From assembly GCA_964648115.1 (NCBI GenBank), contig CAZYME010000001.1, forward strand, positions 62,001 to 126,000: a stretch of 64,000 nt of DNA. Direction: 5' to 3'. The notes below the pieces were generated by a model. That model was not told the DNA's origin and searched no databases. It was given only the letters and a program-made list of their open reading frames with translations. Of the stretch, positions 9,441-18,337 are shown piece after piece. The translations under genes and the position numbers were made by a program. The DNA is from CAZYME01 sp964648115 (GTDB lineage: Bacteria > Pseudomonadota > Gammaproteobacteria > Legionellales > Legionellaceae). Positions within the stretch are counted from its first letter, which is position 1; each line of letters starts with the position of its first letter.

Positions 9441-10556
9441 ATGCAACATGAACGTTACTGGCAAGCGAAAAAAGTCACTCTGATTGGTGCTTTGGTTAAT
9501 GCATTGCTAGGATTTATCAAACTGCTAGGCGGTATTTTTTTCCACTCCCATGCATTAGTTGCTGATGGTATTCATTCTTTTTCTGATCTCATCACTGACA
9601 TAATGGTGCTCTTTGCTTCTAAATACGGTAGCCAAGACGCCGATGACTCTCATCCCTACGGCCACCAGCGCATTGAAACAGCGGCCACCCTATTTTTATC
9701 ACTGATACTTATCCTGGCAGGGATCGGCATTGCCTGGGACTCTATCCTTGAAATCATCCATAAAACCCATACTGTTCCAGGCCGGTTAGCTTTACCAATC
9801 GCCGTACTTTCTATCGTGGCCAATGAAGGCTTATTTCATTACACTCAGCGCGTTGGCAAACGCATTCACTCCGATTTGATCATCGCTAATGCATGGCATC
9901 ATCGGTCTGATGCAGCCTCATCGGTTGTTGTGCTCATTGGATTATTGGGCAGTTTAGCAGGATTTATTTACCTTGATGCGCTTGCGGCAGTTATAGTCGG
10001 CTTCATGATTGTTCATATGGGTTTGAACTATGGTTGGAATAGTGTAAAGGAATTAGTTGATACTGCCGTTGATCCACAAATAATAGCCACGGTAGAGCAG
10101 CTGATTTTACAAGTCGATGGTGTACGGAAGGTCCACCAATTGCGCAGTCGATTAATGGGTAGAGATATTTTCATCGATGTCCATATTCTCGTAGCGCCGC
10201 ACATCTCTGTTTCTGAGGGGCATTATATTGCGCAGCATGTCCATGTTACCTTGATGGATGCATTAGAGCGTGTGAAAGATGTTACCGTTCATGTCGACCC
10301 TGAGGATGATGAAACCTCATGCCCATCGTTGCATCTACCCTCACGCAGCAAGTTAGAAAAAGAGTTATTAGTACGCTGGCAACAAGATTATCCTGAAATC
10401 CAATATTGGATACTGCATTACCTTGATGGAAAATTATCCATCGATTTGATTTGTGATCAAAAATTTAACGCTTGGTCTTCACTAAATAAACGCATTCAAG
10501 ATGATTTGCATCAGCAATCGCTAATCATCAAGTTTCGTTTGTATACCAAACATTAA
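9441..10556 (+). CDS. Cation diffusion facilitator (CDF) family metal exporter
   Basis: Inner-membrane proton-coupled exporter of divalent metals such as Zn, Fe, Mn or Cd. It has the CDF signature with DGIHSFSD (metal-site DxxxD), HPYGHQRIE after TM2-3, and HHRSDAASS in TM5, then the cytoplasmic dimerisation domain with HVDPED. A C-terminal extension of about 80 residues goes beyond FieF-type proteins. The start chosen is the first in-frame ATG (371 aa); a TTG 30 codons upstream would add a tail unlike the family. A ZIP-family gene follows, so the locus looks like a metal import/export pair. Confidence 0.88.
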   Translation: MQHERYWQAKKVTLIGALVNALLGFIKLLGGIFFHSHALVADGIHSFSDLITDIMVLFASKYGSQDADDSHPYGHQRIETAATLFLSLILILAGIGIAWDSILEIIHKTHTVPGRLALPIAVLSIVANEGLFHYTQRVGKRIHSDLIIANAWHHRSDAASSVVVLIGLLGSLAGFIYLDALAAVIVGFMIVHMGLNYGWNSVKELVDTAVDPQIIATVEQLILQVDGVRKVHQLRSRLMGRDIFIDVHILVAPHISVSEGHYIAQHVHVTLMDALERVKDVTVHVDPEDDETSCPSLHLPSRSKLEKELLVRWQQDYPEIQYWILHYLDGKLSIDLICDQKFNAWSSLNKRIQDDLHQQSLIIKFRLYTKH

Positions 10557-10600
10557 GGCGTGTTTACAATTCATATTCTCAAATTCTCTAAAGTGCCTAT

Positions 10601-10623
10601 GTACCGTGGCTTGTCCACGGTAC
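10601..10623. repeat. Perfect hairpin downstream of the CDF gene
   Basis: GTACCGTGG and CCACGGTAC form a perfect 9-bp stem with a 5-nt loop. No T-run follows directly, so it is more REP-like than a classical terminator. It may protect or end the CDF transcript. Confidence 0.5.
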
Positions 10624-10773
10624 TGGATGGCACAGACAACAAGCCGCGGGACGAAGGCGCTTTAGGTTGATTTAAAAAAAACACTTGCCAAAAGAAGTCT
10701 GTGAAAATATTATGCAGTACAAAATAACCCTGGCTAAAAACCAATATCAAGAACCCTCGTAGGAATACAAATT

Positions 10774-11526
10774 ATGGCCACGGCCACTCTAAAGCTGTTT
10801 TTTGCTCTGAGCATTTTGGCAGTTATCCTAATAGCTGGATGGTATCCTTTTAAAAAACGGTTAAGCGACGCACACGTTGATTTTCCCGTAGGTGAAACAT
10901 TAGCGACAGGTGTTTTCCTGGGAGCTGCTCTACTCCATATGCTTCCTGAAGCAAACTCTATGTTTCTCAAAATGGGCTACCATTACCCGTTTGCTTACAT
11001 CATCACCGGCATTATTTTTTTACTTTTTTTATGGTTTGAGCATTTAGGAAAAGAGATATACCATCACCATGACAGAACTTCTCCCGCATTTGCCATCCTA
11101 GCCTGGCTAATGCTATCTATACACTCTCTCGTGCTTGGCACGGCCCTAGGTTTCAGTCATGAATACCCATTGGTGATTATGTTGTTCTTGGCCATCATCA
11201 CCCACAAATGGGCTGAAAGTTTTGCGATTGCTGTGCAATTGAATAAAAGCTCATTACGCACCTCGCGAAGTCTAGTGTTTTTTCTGGTTTTCGCGTTGAT
11301 GACTCCGCTTGGTATCTTCATAGGTTATTATTTTGGACAAGGGGTGGAAACTGGTTCCCTTTTTGATCCAATAATAGTTGCAACATCTGCAGGAACATTC
11401 CTCTATCTTGGAACTTTACACGGCCTAGAACGTTGCGTAATGGTGGAGCGCTGCTGCAATCTACGCGATTTCAGTTTTGTCATTATTGGGTTTTTATTAA
11501 TGGCTTCTGTTGCTGCCTATGTTTAA
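10774..11526 (+). CDS. ZIP-family metal transporter
   Basis: Polytopic protein of 250 aa with ZIP (Zrt/Irt-like) metal-site motifs: ALLHMLPEA in an early helix, the TM4 motif SIHSLVLGTALG, and HKWAESFAIAVQL in TM5, where His and Glu coordinate the metal. About eight hydrophobic segments and a short histidine-containing loop (YHHHD) are visible. ATG preceded by AGGA. It is probably a divalent metal importer next to the CDF exporter; the metal is not deducible. Confidence 0.88.
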   Translation: MATATLKLFFALSILAVILIAGWYPFKKRLSDAHVDFPVGETLATGVFLGAALLHMLPEANSMFLKMGYHYPFAYIITGIIFLLFLWFEHLGKEIYHHHDRTSPAFAILAWLMLSIHSLVLGTALGFSHEYPLVIMLFLAIITHKWAESFAIAVQLNKSSLRTSRSLVFFLVFALMTPLGIFIGYYFGQGVETGSLFDPIIVATSAGTFLYLGTLHGLERCVMVERCCNLRDFSFVIIGFLLMASVAAYV

Positions 11527-11559
11527 AAAGTCTGACTCTCATCAATGATCATTTTTACA

Positions 11560-12807
11560 CTAGGTTTTCTTCAAGTCTTCATGTTCAAAAGCTGAGGCCA
11601 TGTGGTCAATCTCCCTCTTTACCAAACCAAATTGGGTAGCAACAGATCGCCACTCACTCACGGCTAACGCAACCTCTTTTATAATTTCAAGCGCTCTTGC
11701 TTTCTTTATCCGGAAGTCATCAATGACGGAAAGCGCCAAATCAATAGAGGCTGTTGGATCATCATAATCTATCGAAGTTGATAACATACGAGCTTTGATT
11801 TCCACGGGATTAGGATTGACATCATAGGCAGGCGACAATCTCCAACCTTTATGACGTTCATATAAAAAACCATGATTTCTTAAATGATCATCTGTGTTTG
11901 ATATCAGTACGCTGAAGATGATACGCCGCCACAGTTCTTCTAAATCACTGTTTGGACTTGCACCGTGTTGTGTAATGGCATAAGCAATCTCAAGATAGCT
12001 GTGAGGGTCATTATCCTTTGCGCCTAACATACTCATTGCAGACAGGAATGGAACACGCTGGGCAGACCGACGGTCAAAACGGCGAATAATCAGCACCGGC
12101 TTGTCCAGGATTGACTCCAAACGCCATTCTGTTGTTTTAATCCCCGCTTTTTCTGCTAGGGTCAGCGCAACGGCTTCCCAGACAACCACGTTAAATTCGT
12201 CATCTTTTTTGGGAAACTTAGCGATCGCAAGATGGTTGTCTTTATCCCTAACGGATGCTTTTGGTCGCGCTCCACCAAGAGATGACCCTGGCGCCAATAA
12301 AATTTTCAAATCTTCAGCTGTTTCATCGTCATTGAGATAGCGTTCAGTTGCTGAAAGGAGTCTAGGTAGATCGATTAAAGGTGGGATGCTTCCTTTCTTT
12401 TTGGAGGTTAAGTAATGCCCGCCATCTTCTAATGAAAAACGTAAAGCGCCCTGACGAGCTTCATCATTAACGCCTAACAGATAATCTGCTTCTGACAGTG
12501 TTCTTGCTGCTTCTATCGCCGATTTAGCGCGCACACTTTCTGCTCGGCGCATCAACACGCGACCCCAGCGATCTGGCGCGGAATCACCAATAGCACCGAA
12601 TAATATCTGGTCTGGTGTAGTATGAAATGCTCCTGAGGTTAACTGAAGAGCGGGATCAAGAGCAAACTTTTCCGAATGTTTCAGCCAGTCCGGATCATAT
12701 TCAAAGGATGCACTTTGTCGACTGCCACGCTGATGAAACCAGAGCTTGCCGACCTTGTGCGTTTCTTCACCAAGCTCAATCGAAACATAAATTTGTTGGC
12801 TACTCAT
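11560..12807 (-). CDS. hipA: HipA-family toxin kinase
   Basis: Serine/threonine kinase toxin of a type II toxin-antitoxin system; E. coli HipA phosphorylates GltX and halts translation. At 415 aa it carries the N-terminal HipA domain, the glycine-rich SSLGGARPKA motif, HLAIAKFPK with the ATP-contacting lysine, the catalytic NTDDHLRNHGF and the metal-binding YDVNP. Every key catalytic residue I can recognise is present, so it looks intact. The start MSSQQIYV overlaps the hipB stop by 8 bp, implying translational coupling. An upstream in-frame start exists but lies well inside hipB. Confidence 0.9.
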   Translation of the reverse strand: MSSQQIYVSIELGEETHKVGKLWFHQRGSRQSASFEYDPDWLKHSEKFALDPALQLTSGAFHTTPDQILFGAIGDSAPDRWGRVLMRRAESVRAKSAIEAARTLSEADYLLGVNDEARQGALRFSLEDGGHYLTSKKKGSIPPLIDLPRLLSATERYLNDDETAEDLKILLAPGSSLGGARPKASVRDKDNHLAIAKFPKKDDEFNVVVWEAVALTLAEKAGIKTTEWRLESILDKPVLIIRRFDRRSAQRVPFLSAMSMLGAKDNDPHSYLEIAYAITQHGASPNSDLEELWRRIIFSVLISNTDDHLRNHGFLYERHKGWRLSPAYDVNPNPVEIKARMLSTSIDYDDPTASIDLALSVIDDFRIKKARALEIIKEVALAVSEWRSVATQFGLVKREIDHMASAFEHEDLKKT

Positions 12808-13135
12808 TTGCATCCTCTTTATCGCCTTGTGGGGTTCTAATTCTTTTCGGGAGACTTTCTTCTTCAAGTTCACGGCCTACAATATCGTGAGAAGCATCTG
12901 CAACTCGTGACAAATGATCAGACATCCCTAAAACAAAAAGTGCAGACGCATACGCACCCATGGATACGCTTGGATCGCCTTTTTCAATCTTGGATAAAGT
13001 GACGCGAGAAAATCCGGAACGCTCCGACATAAGCTCCATAGCTATACGGCGCCGGCGGCGCGCATCACTAATATTCTTGCCCAACCTTCTTAAGCCTTTC
13101 TGCACTGGAATGGGTAAATGTGTTTTTCCACTCAT
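12800..13135 (-). CDS. hipB: HipB-like XRE-family antitoxin
   Basis: Small DNA-binding protein (111 aa) that should neutralise HipA and repress the operon. A helix-turn-helix of the XRE type spans about residues 20-75 (ARRRRRIAMELMSERSGFSR ... LSKIEKGDPSVSMGAYASAL). The C-terminal tail is acidic and arginine-rich, as in antitoxins contacting HipA. A candidate operator dyad lies 36-59 bp upstream. Confidence 0.9.
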   Translation of the reverse strand: MSGKTHLPIPVQKGLRRLGKNISDARRRRRIAMELMSERSGFSRVTLSKIEKGDPSVSMGAYASALFVLGMSDHLSRVADASHDIVGRELEEESLPKRIRTPQGDKEDANE

Positions 13136-13170
13136 ATTTTAACCCTAATGTATTCTTTGATTTACCTTAT

Positions 13171-13194
13171 GTCATATTATGCAAATAATAAGAC
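13171..13194. promoter_or_regulatory. Candidate HipB operator (inverted repeat)
   Basis: GTCATATTAT and ATAATAAGAC form a 10-bp dyad with one mismatch and a GCAA spacer, placed just upstream of hipB where the -35/-10 region should be. HipBA operons are typically autoregulated through such palindromes. The assignment is by position and symmetry only. Confidence 0.5.
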
Positions 13195-13268
13195 ACGTTA
13201 TGGCCAAAAACAAGTGGATGATAAATTAATCAGCAATTCCGTAAAACCATTGATCAGCTGGATCGCCC

Positions 13269-13502
13269 TCTCCCGATATCGGGCGTTGTTGAATAAATAG
13301 CTCTGTTCCTCTTCACGGCATTAAGTTAAAAGACTTTGTAATTCCCGCGAAGGCGGGAATCTATCCCTGACTCAGGCTAGGAGCCATGGGAGAAATGGAT
13401 CCCCGCCTTCGCGGGGACGACAGTCTTCTTTAACATAATAACAGTGGAGCCTTCTTCAGCACGAACGGATCTAATTATTCAACAACGCCCGATATCGGGA
13501 GA
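13269..13502. mobile_element. Nested MITE-like element with 28-bp perfect terminal inverted repeats
   Basis: The termini TCTCCCGATATCGGGCGTTG (13269 onward, continuing TTGAATAA) and their perfect reverse complement (13475-13502) bound 234 bp of non-coding DNA. Nested inside is a second inverted pair of REP type: CCCGCGAAGGCGGGAATC at about 13344-13361 against the mirrored GATCCCCGCCTTCGCGGGGA at about 13398-13417. GGGCGTTGTTGAATAA resembles insertion-sequence ends, and one isolated end recurs at 25078-25093. No transposase is present, so any movement would have been in trans. It separates hipBA from two unrecognised genes. Confidence 0.7.
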
Positions 13503-13612
13503 AGGAACGCTACCAGCCTCAGTTTTGAGCGGGAATTGCTGTAAATTAATGTATATTATCCTTATCATTAAAACAATTAACGCAAAGAATAATATACTTA
13601 ATCTCACGTTTA

Positions 13613-14104
13613 GTGGGTTTTGAAACAGATTGTGGTTCTCTTAACAAAATATTGGTAGAAAAATCTGGTTCTCTAGCACTCCCAATCACATATAGTGGTT
13701 TAGCTCAACAACCTGTAAGTTATCAAAGTCGTTCCCCCTTAGTTATGGCCTCTTTTCAAAGAACAGGAAAGCCACCGCTCACATCAAAAGCATTCCCTAT
13801 AGTGTTGGATTATCTAACGATTTCTGGAAGTAGCGAGCTATTTTATAGATTGTATAGATGTGGTGCTTTTTCGAGCCGTGATAGTATGTATCTTCGCTAT
13901 GCCCCTCTGTCTTTAGCATTTAATACACACACGCCAGAGTTACAGCATTTTAGTCCGGCCACATTCGATAAGATACAATTTAAAACAGCAGATGCCAGAA
14001 AAATGTTTGTTTACGAAAATCGGTTTTTTTCCCCGTATTTACAACACAAACACGACGAGCAATTTGGCATAGTACCCTACACAAATGACAGATTTAAGCC
14101 CTAA
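13613..14104 (+). CDS. Hypothetical protein, 163 aa, unrecognised
   Basis: I do not recognise this protein. The frame begins at a GTG with no clear ribosome binding site and no upstream ATG before the preceding stop. The product is soluble, has no membrane helix or signal peptide, and is rich in aromatic and serine residues (ELFYRLYRCGAF, MYLRYAPLSLAF). It sits between the MITE-like element and a 703-aa orphan in an accessory stretch. It could be a remnant of a larger gene, a small secreted effector, or a spurious frame. Confidence 0.4.
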   Translation: MGFETDCGSLNKILVEKSGSLALPITYSGLAQQPVSYQSRSPLVMASFQRTGKPPLTSKAFPIVLDYLTISGSSELFYRLYRCGAFSSRDSMYLRYAPLSLAFNTHTPELQHFSPATFDKIQFKTADARKMFVYENRFFSPYLQHKHDEQFGIVPYTNDRFKP

Positions 14105-14207
14105 GGTAGGGTTGATCTGCAGGGCATGCCCCTAATCGTTAAATCACTTCATAATTTGTTAAGTTTATTTCTGTATACTATTTTTTTTTATTTGTGAAGC
14201 CGACCAT

Positions 14208-16319
14208 ATGCCAAGAGCTAACTTTACTCCAGAGCAACTCCCAACTAGCATGGTTGACATGATTAGCCTATTGAGGCTATGCACTCCTGAAAACATGTCT
14301 GCTTTAACAGAATGCTTGACTCTAGAGAAACCGGCAGATGGGACAACATTAGCATTTGAGGAGTTTTTGGATGCAATCGCATACCCTGTTCAAAGTTATA
14401 GAATCACTGCACAATCTAGATTAGAGCTACTCAAAGAAATTAAAAGATTATATCCGGACATAGAGCCCAGCCTCTCTAAAAAATTGGGTGGTATTCTGAA
14501 AAGAATGGATCCTGCATTAGAGACTCCTGTAGCTTTAGATTCTCTTAAACCGGCCCAAAACCTTCCTCTTTCTGAAAACTATAGATTACCCCTTTTAGGA
14601 GGAGCAATTGCAGAGGGTAACGTCAAGGGTTGGCTAAAGAGATTTCAAGAGCCATTGCCTCAACGATGGCAATCAACTCTGAACTATAGCGGTCTTAATC
14701 TTAACGTGGAAGATAAAAAATTGGCTGAGATCTATCAAGCCATCTTAAGCTCATTGGTTTTAGAATCACACCGCGTTGAAAAGGCCTGGGAGTGGGTGCA
14801 AAGAGCACAAGCCAGCAGGAAAATTTTTCGTGAGCTTTATGATACTAGTCGGCTAGTAATAAGGCTCAATCATGTGGCTGAAGTAGTTTTACCGCCTGAT
14901 TGGGGTAATACGAGTGGAGATGATGATTTTGCATTTTCCATTCAGCACAGGGAGCTTATGCAGCAGGCTTCATCGCTCACCAATGGCGAAGCGCTTTACA
15001 AACTATATCACGGCCTGAGTACTTATTCACAACAATCGAATAGTCCAGGCATTGCGCATATGTTGGCTTTTTTAAGAAAAGAGGTTGCAGGGCGCGAGCA
15101 GCTTAAATTTGAAACTCTAATTGCCGAAGATGAAAAACAATATTCATCTGATTGTGCCGTAAAAGAATTTCCTTATGGAATAAATGAAAATTTTTTTGTA
15201 CCTTGTTACCTCTCCCTTCTAAATATCAAGAGGGTCGAGATTGACGATAGTTTACGCCGTCTAGCAGAATACAGCGTCAGCCAGGGGTTGCCTGACCAAA
15301 AGATAGCGGATGTTCATGCTATATGTCAAATTTATGCGGAAATGGCGCCTCACCAAGCCGATTTTTATCGTTTTATTTATAAAAAATTAGAAGAGTTAGT
15401 CAACAAAGACCCATCTAAAAAAAAGCAGATGTTGAGGTATTATAAACTCACAATCGGCAGAATTTTACCTAGTGAATTACCTACAGTTAGACTGGAGGAC
15501 GTAGATTTCACCGAAACAATACTTAGAGAACTTACAACTCCACCCAACCAAGACTGGTCCATTCCTACAACTCTAGCAGTAAAAACAAATCTACGACAAC
15601 CACGTCGTAAGGTACAAGCCGCGTGCTCAGTGAAACCAGATGAAAGCGCTCAAGCAAGTCATAGCGATGATCTCGTAGAACCAGTCGGTGCTGATATAGT
15701 TGATGAACCACTTGTGCCAAGCGAAAAGACATTACCTGTTCTTTTACATCCTCAAATGCCCCAACCCTTCATATATACCTTGAGAGTATCCCGATGGTTT
15801 AATGCCGTTACACCATTGGACCACAAGATATTTCCAGAATATGCTAAAGAAAAAGAGGCATATCAAAGGGTTATGATTGCCTTACATGCTTTCAGCAGCT
15901 CCGTAGACTTTTTTCTAATTGACCTCGCTTTAAAAACGATATGGCGAAATCCTACAACAGGACTTGAGGATGAACGCTATGTTCTAGCAGCAGAAATGTC
16001 AAATGGAGAGACAGGTAAAACACGAGGAATAATAACTGTTTCTGTTAGTAGGCGTGACGGTAAAGTTTATCATCGATTCTTTTCAAAAAAGATAGATTCT
16101 GACATCAGAGAAGTGTTTGCAAAGGCATCTTATAACTCGGATTTTCCTTCTTTAGAAGATGCAGCCGCTGAGCCAACATCGGGTAGCATGCAGTCGTTAC
16201 CCTCTCGAGATCCTAATGAAAAAATCTCTAAACACAGATTTTGGGGTACAGTAACAATTAAAAACGAAAGTACCAAATCGCAAATCACTTTATTTCCAAC
16301 ACGCATGAACATTAATTGA
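14208..16319 (+). CDS. Large hypothetical cytosolic protein, 703 aa, candidate effector
   Basis: No family recognised. ATG start. No signal peptide or membrane segment. The first 430 residues or so look mostly helical. A low-complexity acidic/proline linker follows (about 445-510, SVKPDESAQASHSDDLVEPV). A C-terminal alpha/beta-looking domain (about 515-640) contains DERYVLAAEMSNGETGKTRG and ITVSVSRRDGKVYHRFF, and the tail is basic and polar. Large multidomain orphans in Legionellales with a Dot/Icm system are often translocated effectors, and this one sits beside a toxin-antitoxin pair and a mobile element. Effector status is inference; the C-terminus is not a clear E-block signal. Confidence 0.75.
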   Translation: MPRANFTPEQLPTSMVDMISLLRLCTPENMSALTECLTLEKPADGTTLAFEEFLDAIAYPVQSYRITAQSRLELLKEIKRLYPDIEPSLSKKLGGILKRMDPALETPVALDSLKPAQNLPLSENYRLPLLGGAIAEGNVKGWLKRFQEPLPQRWQSTLNYSGLNLNVEDKKLAEIYQAILSSLVLESHRVEKAWEWVQRAQASRKIFRELYDTSRLVIRLNHVAEVVLPPDWGNTSGDDDFAFSIQHRELMQQASSLTNGEALYKLYHGLSTYSQQSNSPGIAHMLAFLRKEVAGREQLKFETLIAEDEKQYSSDCAVKEFPYGINENFFVPCYLSLLNIKRVEIDDSLRRLAEYSVSQGLPDQKIADVHAICQIYAEMAPHQADFYRFIYKKLEELVNKDPSKKKQMLRYYKLTIGRILPSELPTVRLEDVDFTETILRELTTPPNQDWSIPTTLAVKTNLRQPRRKVQAACSVKPDESAQASHSDDLVEPVGADIVDEPLVPSEKTLPVLLHPQMPQPFIYTLRVSRWFNAVTPLDHKIFPEYAKEKEAYQRVMIALHAFSSSVDFFLIDLALKTIWRNPTTGLEDERYVLAAEMSNGETGKTRGIITVSVSRRDGKVYHRFFSKKIDSDIREVFAKASYNSDFPSLEDAAAEPTSGSMQSLPSRDPNEKISKHRFWGTVTIKNESTKSQITLFPTRMNIN

Positions 16320-16378
16320 CCAGTCAACTCCTTTAAAGCCACTTGATTGCTTCGCTAATGCTCGCGATAATGTATGAA

Positions 16379-17149
16379 TTATCTTACAATACCGCGGGTT
16401 GATTTATTCAGCGCATCAATCATGAGCACTACCTCAGAACAGTCCGTCTGTAGTACTTCTAACTCAGCAACAGCTTGTTGCACAGTTAATCCCTTGCGAA
16501 AAATAATTTTGTAGGCTCTACGCAAACCGTCTATTGCCTCAGAAGAAAAACCTCGCCGCTTCAAACCAACTGTATTAATACCACAGGCCGCAGTAGTGTG
16601 ACCCGCAATCATCACGTAGGGTAATACATCTTTCGTTACATATGTCGCACGCGCAATAAAAGAATAAACTCCCACATGACAGAATTGATGAATAGCAGCG
16701 TAACCACCAATGTTCACATAGTCATCAACCGTTACATGGCCCGAAAGTGCAGAATAGTTAACCATAATCACATGGTTCCCTACTATACAATCATGACCTA
16801 TGTGTGTGTAAGCCATAAAAAAATTATGATCACCTATACGAGTAAAACCACCGCCTTTAACAGTACCCCTACTGATCATACAGAATTCACGAATGATATT
16901 GTTATCACCAATTTCGAGTCGGGTCGGTTCATGTTTATAGGTGATGTCCTGTGGCTCATCACCAACAGAAGCAAATTGAAAAATCCTGTTATTCTTACCA
17001 ATCACCGTTGGTCCTTGAATAACAACATGAGGGCCGACCCAGGTGCCGTCCCCAATTTCGACATCGGGCCCAATAATTGTGCCAGGACCTACCGATACAC
17101 CCTTTCCAAGTTTGGCAGAGGGGTCAATTATCGCATGTTCACTTATCAC
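16379..17149 (-). CDS. lpxA: UDP-N-acetylglucosamine acyltransferase
   Basis: First step of lipid A synthesis: transfer of a hydroxyacyl chain from acyl-ACP to UDP-GlcNAc in the cytoplasm. At 256 aa it has full length, with a left-handed beta-helix of hexapeptide repeats from residue 5 to about 185 and the active-site region NIGGYAAIHQFCHVG. The C-terminal helical domain is present. GTG start, overlapping fabZ by 11 bp, which is usual for the fabZ-lpxA pair. Confidence 0.95.
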   Translation of the reverse strand: MISEHAIIDPSAKLGKGVSVGPGTIIGPDVEIGDGTWVGPHVVIQGPTVIGKNNRIFQFASVGDEPQDITYKHEPTRLEIGDNNIIREFCMISRGTVKGGGFTRIGDHNFFMAYTHIGHDCIVGNHVIMVNYSALSGHVTVDDYVNIGGYAAIHQFCHVGVYSFIARATYVTKDVLPYVMIAGHTTAACGINTVGLKRRGFSSEAIDGLRRAYKIIFRKGLTVQQAVAELEVLQTDCSEVVLMIDALNKSTRGIVR

Positions 17150-17597
17150 TTTTCACTTCCTTCGCTGCACTCAATAGATCTGCGGAACAGGCAAGTTTAT
17201 CACCAACAAAAACTTCCCCATGCATACGCCAAAAGTCCCGTTTTTGACCCATAAATTTCACTTCCAGACGAAGTTGATCCCCTGGCGTAACAACTTGCTT
17301 GAATTTGGCATTATCAATCCCTGCAAAAAAATACAAAAATTCATATCCTTCTTTCGCAGCTCTCGACAGATTTGATAAAATTGCACTTGCTTGTGCCAAT
17401 GCCTCAAGCATTAATACACCCGGCATAATTGGGTTCCCAGGAAAATGCCCTGAAAAGAAGGGCTCATTAATCGTTACATTCTTAATGGCCACTAAGTAAT
17501 CGTGTGCTTTATAGTCCAACACCCTATCAACCAGGAGTAACGGATATCGATGTGGCAGTAAATCAAGTATTTTATTAATATCCACAGAACCAATCAT
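17139..17597 (-). CDS. fabZ: 3-hydroxyacyl-ACP dehydratase FabZ
   Basis: Hot-dog fold dehydratase of fatty-acid elongation (152 aa). The motifs LLPHRYPLLLVDRVL and the catalytic His/Glu segment FFSGHFPGNPIMPGVLMLEA are intact. It competes with LpxA for hydroxyacyl-ACP, which explains their coupling. The gene is separated from skp by a 200-bp gap that lacks lpxD but contains a REP-like element. Confidence 0.96.
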   Translation of the reverse strand: MIGSVDINKILDLLPHRYPLLLVDRVLDYKAHDYLVAIKNVTINEPFFSGHFPGNPIMPGVLMLEALAQASAILSNLSRAAKEGYEFLYFFAGIDNAKFKQVVTPGDQLRLEVKFMGQKRDFWRMHGEVFVGDKLACSADLLSAAKEVKSDK

Positions 17598-17711
17598 AGA
17601 TTATTTCTCGCTTATTTTTAGGGTCTGTCGGTAAGGAGGGATTAAAAAGGGCCATCCCAAGGGAGATGGTGGACGTTCACATTACGGCGCATAGGCGTCG
17701 ACTTAAACAAT

Positions 17712-17757
17712 GTAGCCCGGATGGAGCGCAGAGAAATGCGGGATCCGTACGGGCTAC
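17712..17757. repeat. REP-like element, family C copy (short inverted pair)
   Basis: GTAGCCCGGATGGAGCGCAG is followed by ATGCGGGATCC and GTACGGGCTAC, so the outer ends GTAGCCCG/CGGGCTAC pair. It fills the position between skp and fabZ where lpxD is usually found. Confidence 0.6.
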
Positions 17758-17796
17758 TCTGTTTCAGTTAACATCCAACCTACCACAAAACAATTC

Positions 17797-18297
17797 TTAG
17801 CTAATTTCTTGCATAACTTTGGCAGTTACATCCAGCTTATCCAAACTAAAAGGCGCTGCATCTTTTTGTAATACCACGTCATACTTGTCACTTTCAGCTA
17901 CTTTTGCAATAGCAGCACGGATTTTATTGTAAAATTCTTCCATTGCTTCGTTATGTGCTGTACTCAATTCTTGCTGATACTGTTGACCTTCGCGCTCGAA
18001 CTGCTGCTGTGTGGCAACAACTTTCTTTTCCAATTCTTTCTTTTGTGATTGGCTTAACACAGCGCTATCACGCTTGAACTTTTCCATATCTTTTTTCAAG
18101 CCTTCTTCCATTGCAACTAATTTGTCACGACGTGGCTTGAATTCTTTTTCCAATTTTTCTTGGATACTTTTCATTTGGCTTGCCGTTTGCATGATTTTCT
18201 GCAAATCAACAACACCTATTTTCATTCCATCTGCGAAAACATTAACACTACCTAGCGTAAACATTAACGCAATTAAAACGGTACTTAATCGCTTCAT
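17797..18297 (-). CDS. skp: Periplasmic chaperone Skp (OmpH)
   Basis: Trimeric jellyfish-shaped chaperone that carries outer-membrane proteins to BamA. It has an N-terminal signal peptide (LIALMFTLGSVNVFA), then the OmpH start MKIGVVDLQKIMQTASQMKS and long basic coiled-coil arms (EKEFKPRRDKLVAMEEGLKK ... KKELEKKVVATQQQFEREGQ). At 166 aa it is typical. It is immediately downstream of bamA, as in most gammaproteobacteria. Confidence 0.93.
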   Translation of the reverse strand: MKRLSTVLIALMFTLGSVNVFADGMKIGVVDLQKIMQTASQMKSIQEKLEKEFKPRRDKLVAMEEGLKKDMEKFKRDSAVLSQSQKKELEKKVVATQQQFEREGQQYQQELSTAHNEAMEEFYNKIRAAIAKVAESDKYDVVLQKDAAPFSLDKLDVTAKVMQEIS

Positions 18298-18337
18298 TTT
18301 TTATCTCACTCCGATTTGAAAAACATAACTATATCAT

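Noticed and set aside
16676..17254. 192-codon plus-strand frame opposite lpxA/fabZ
   Set aside because: Antisense to two well-conserved genes; low-complexity translation of hexapeptide-repeat DNA.
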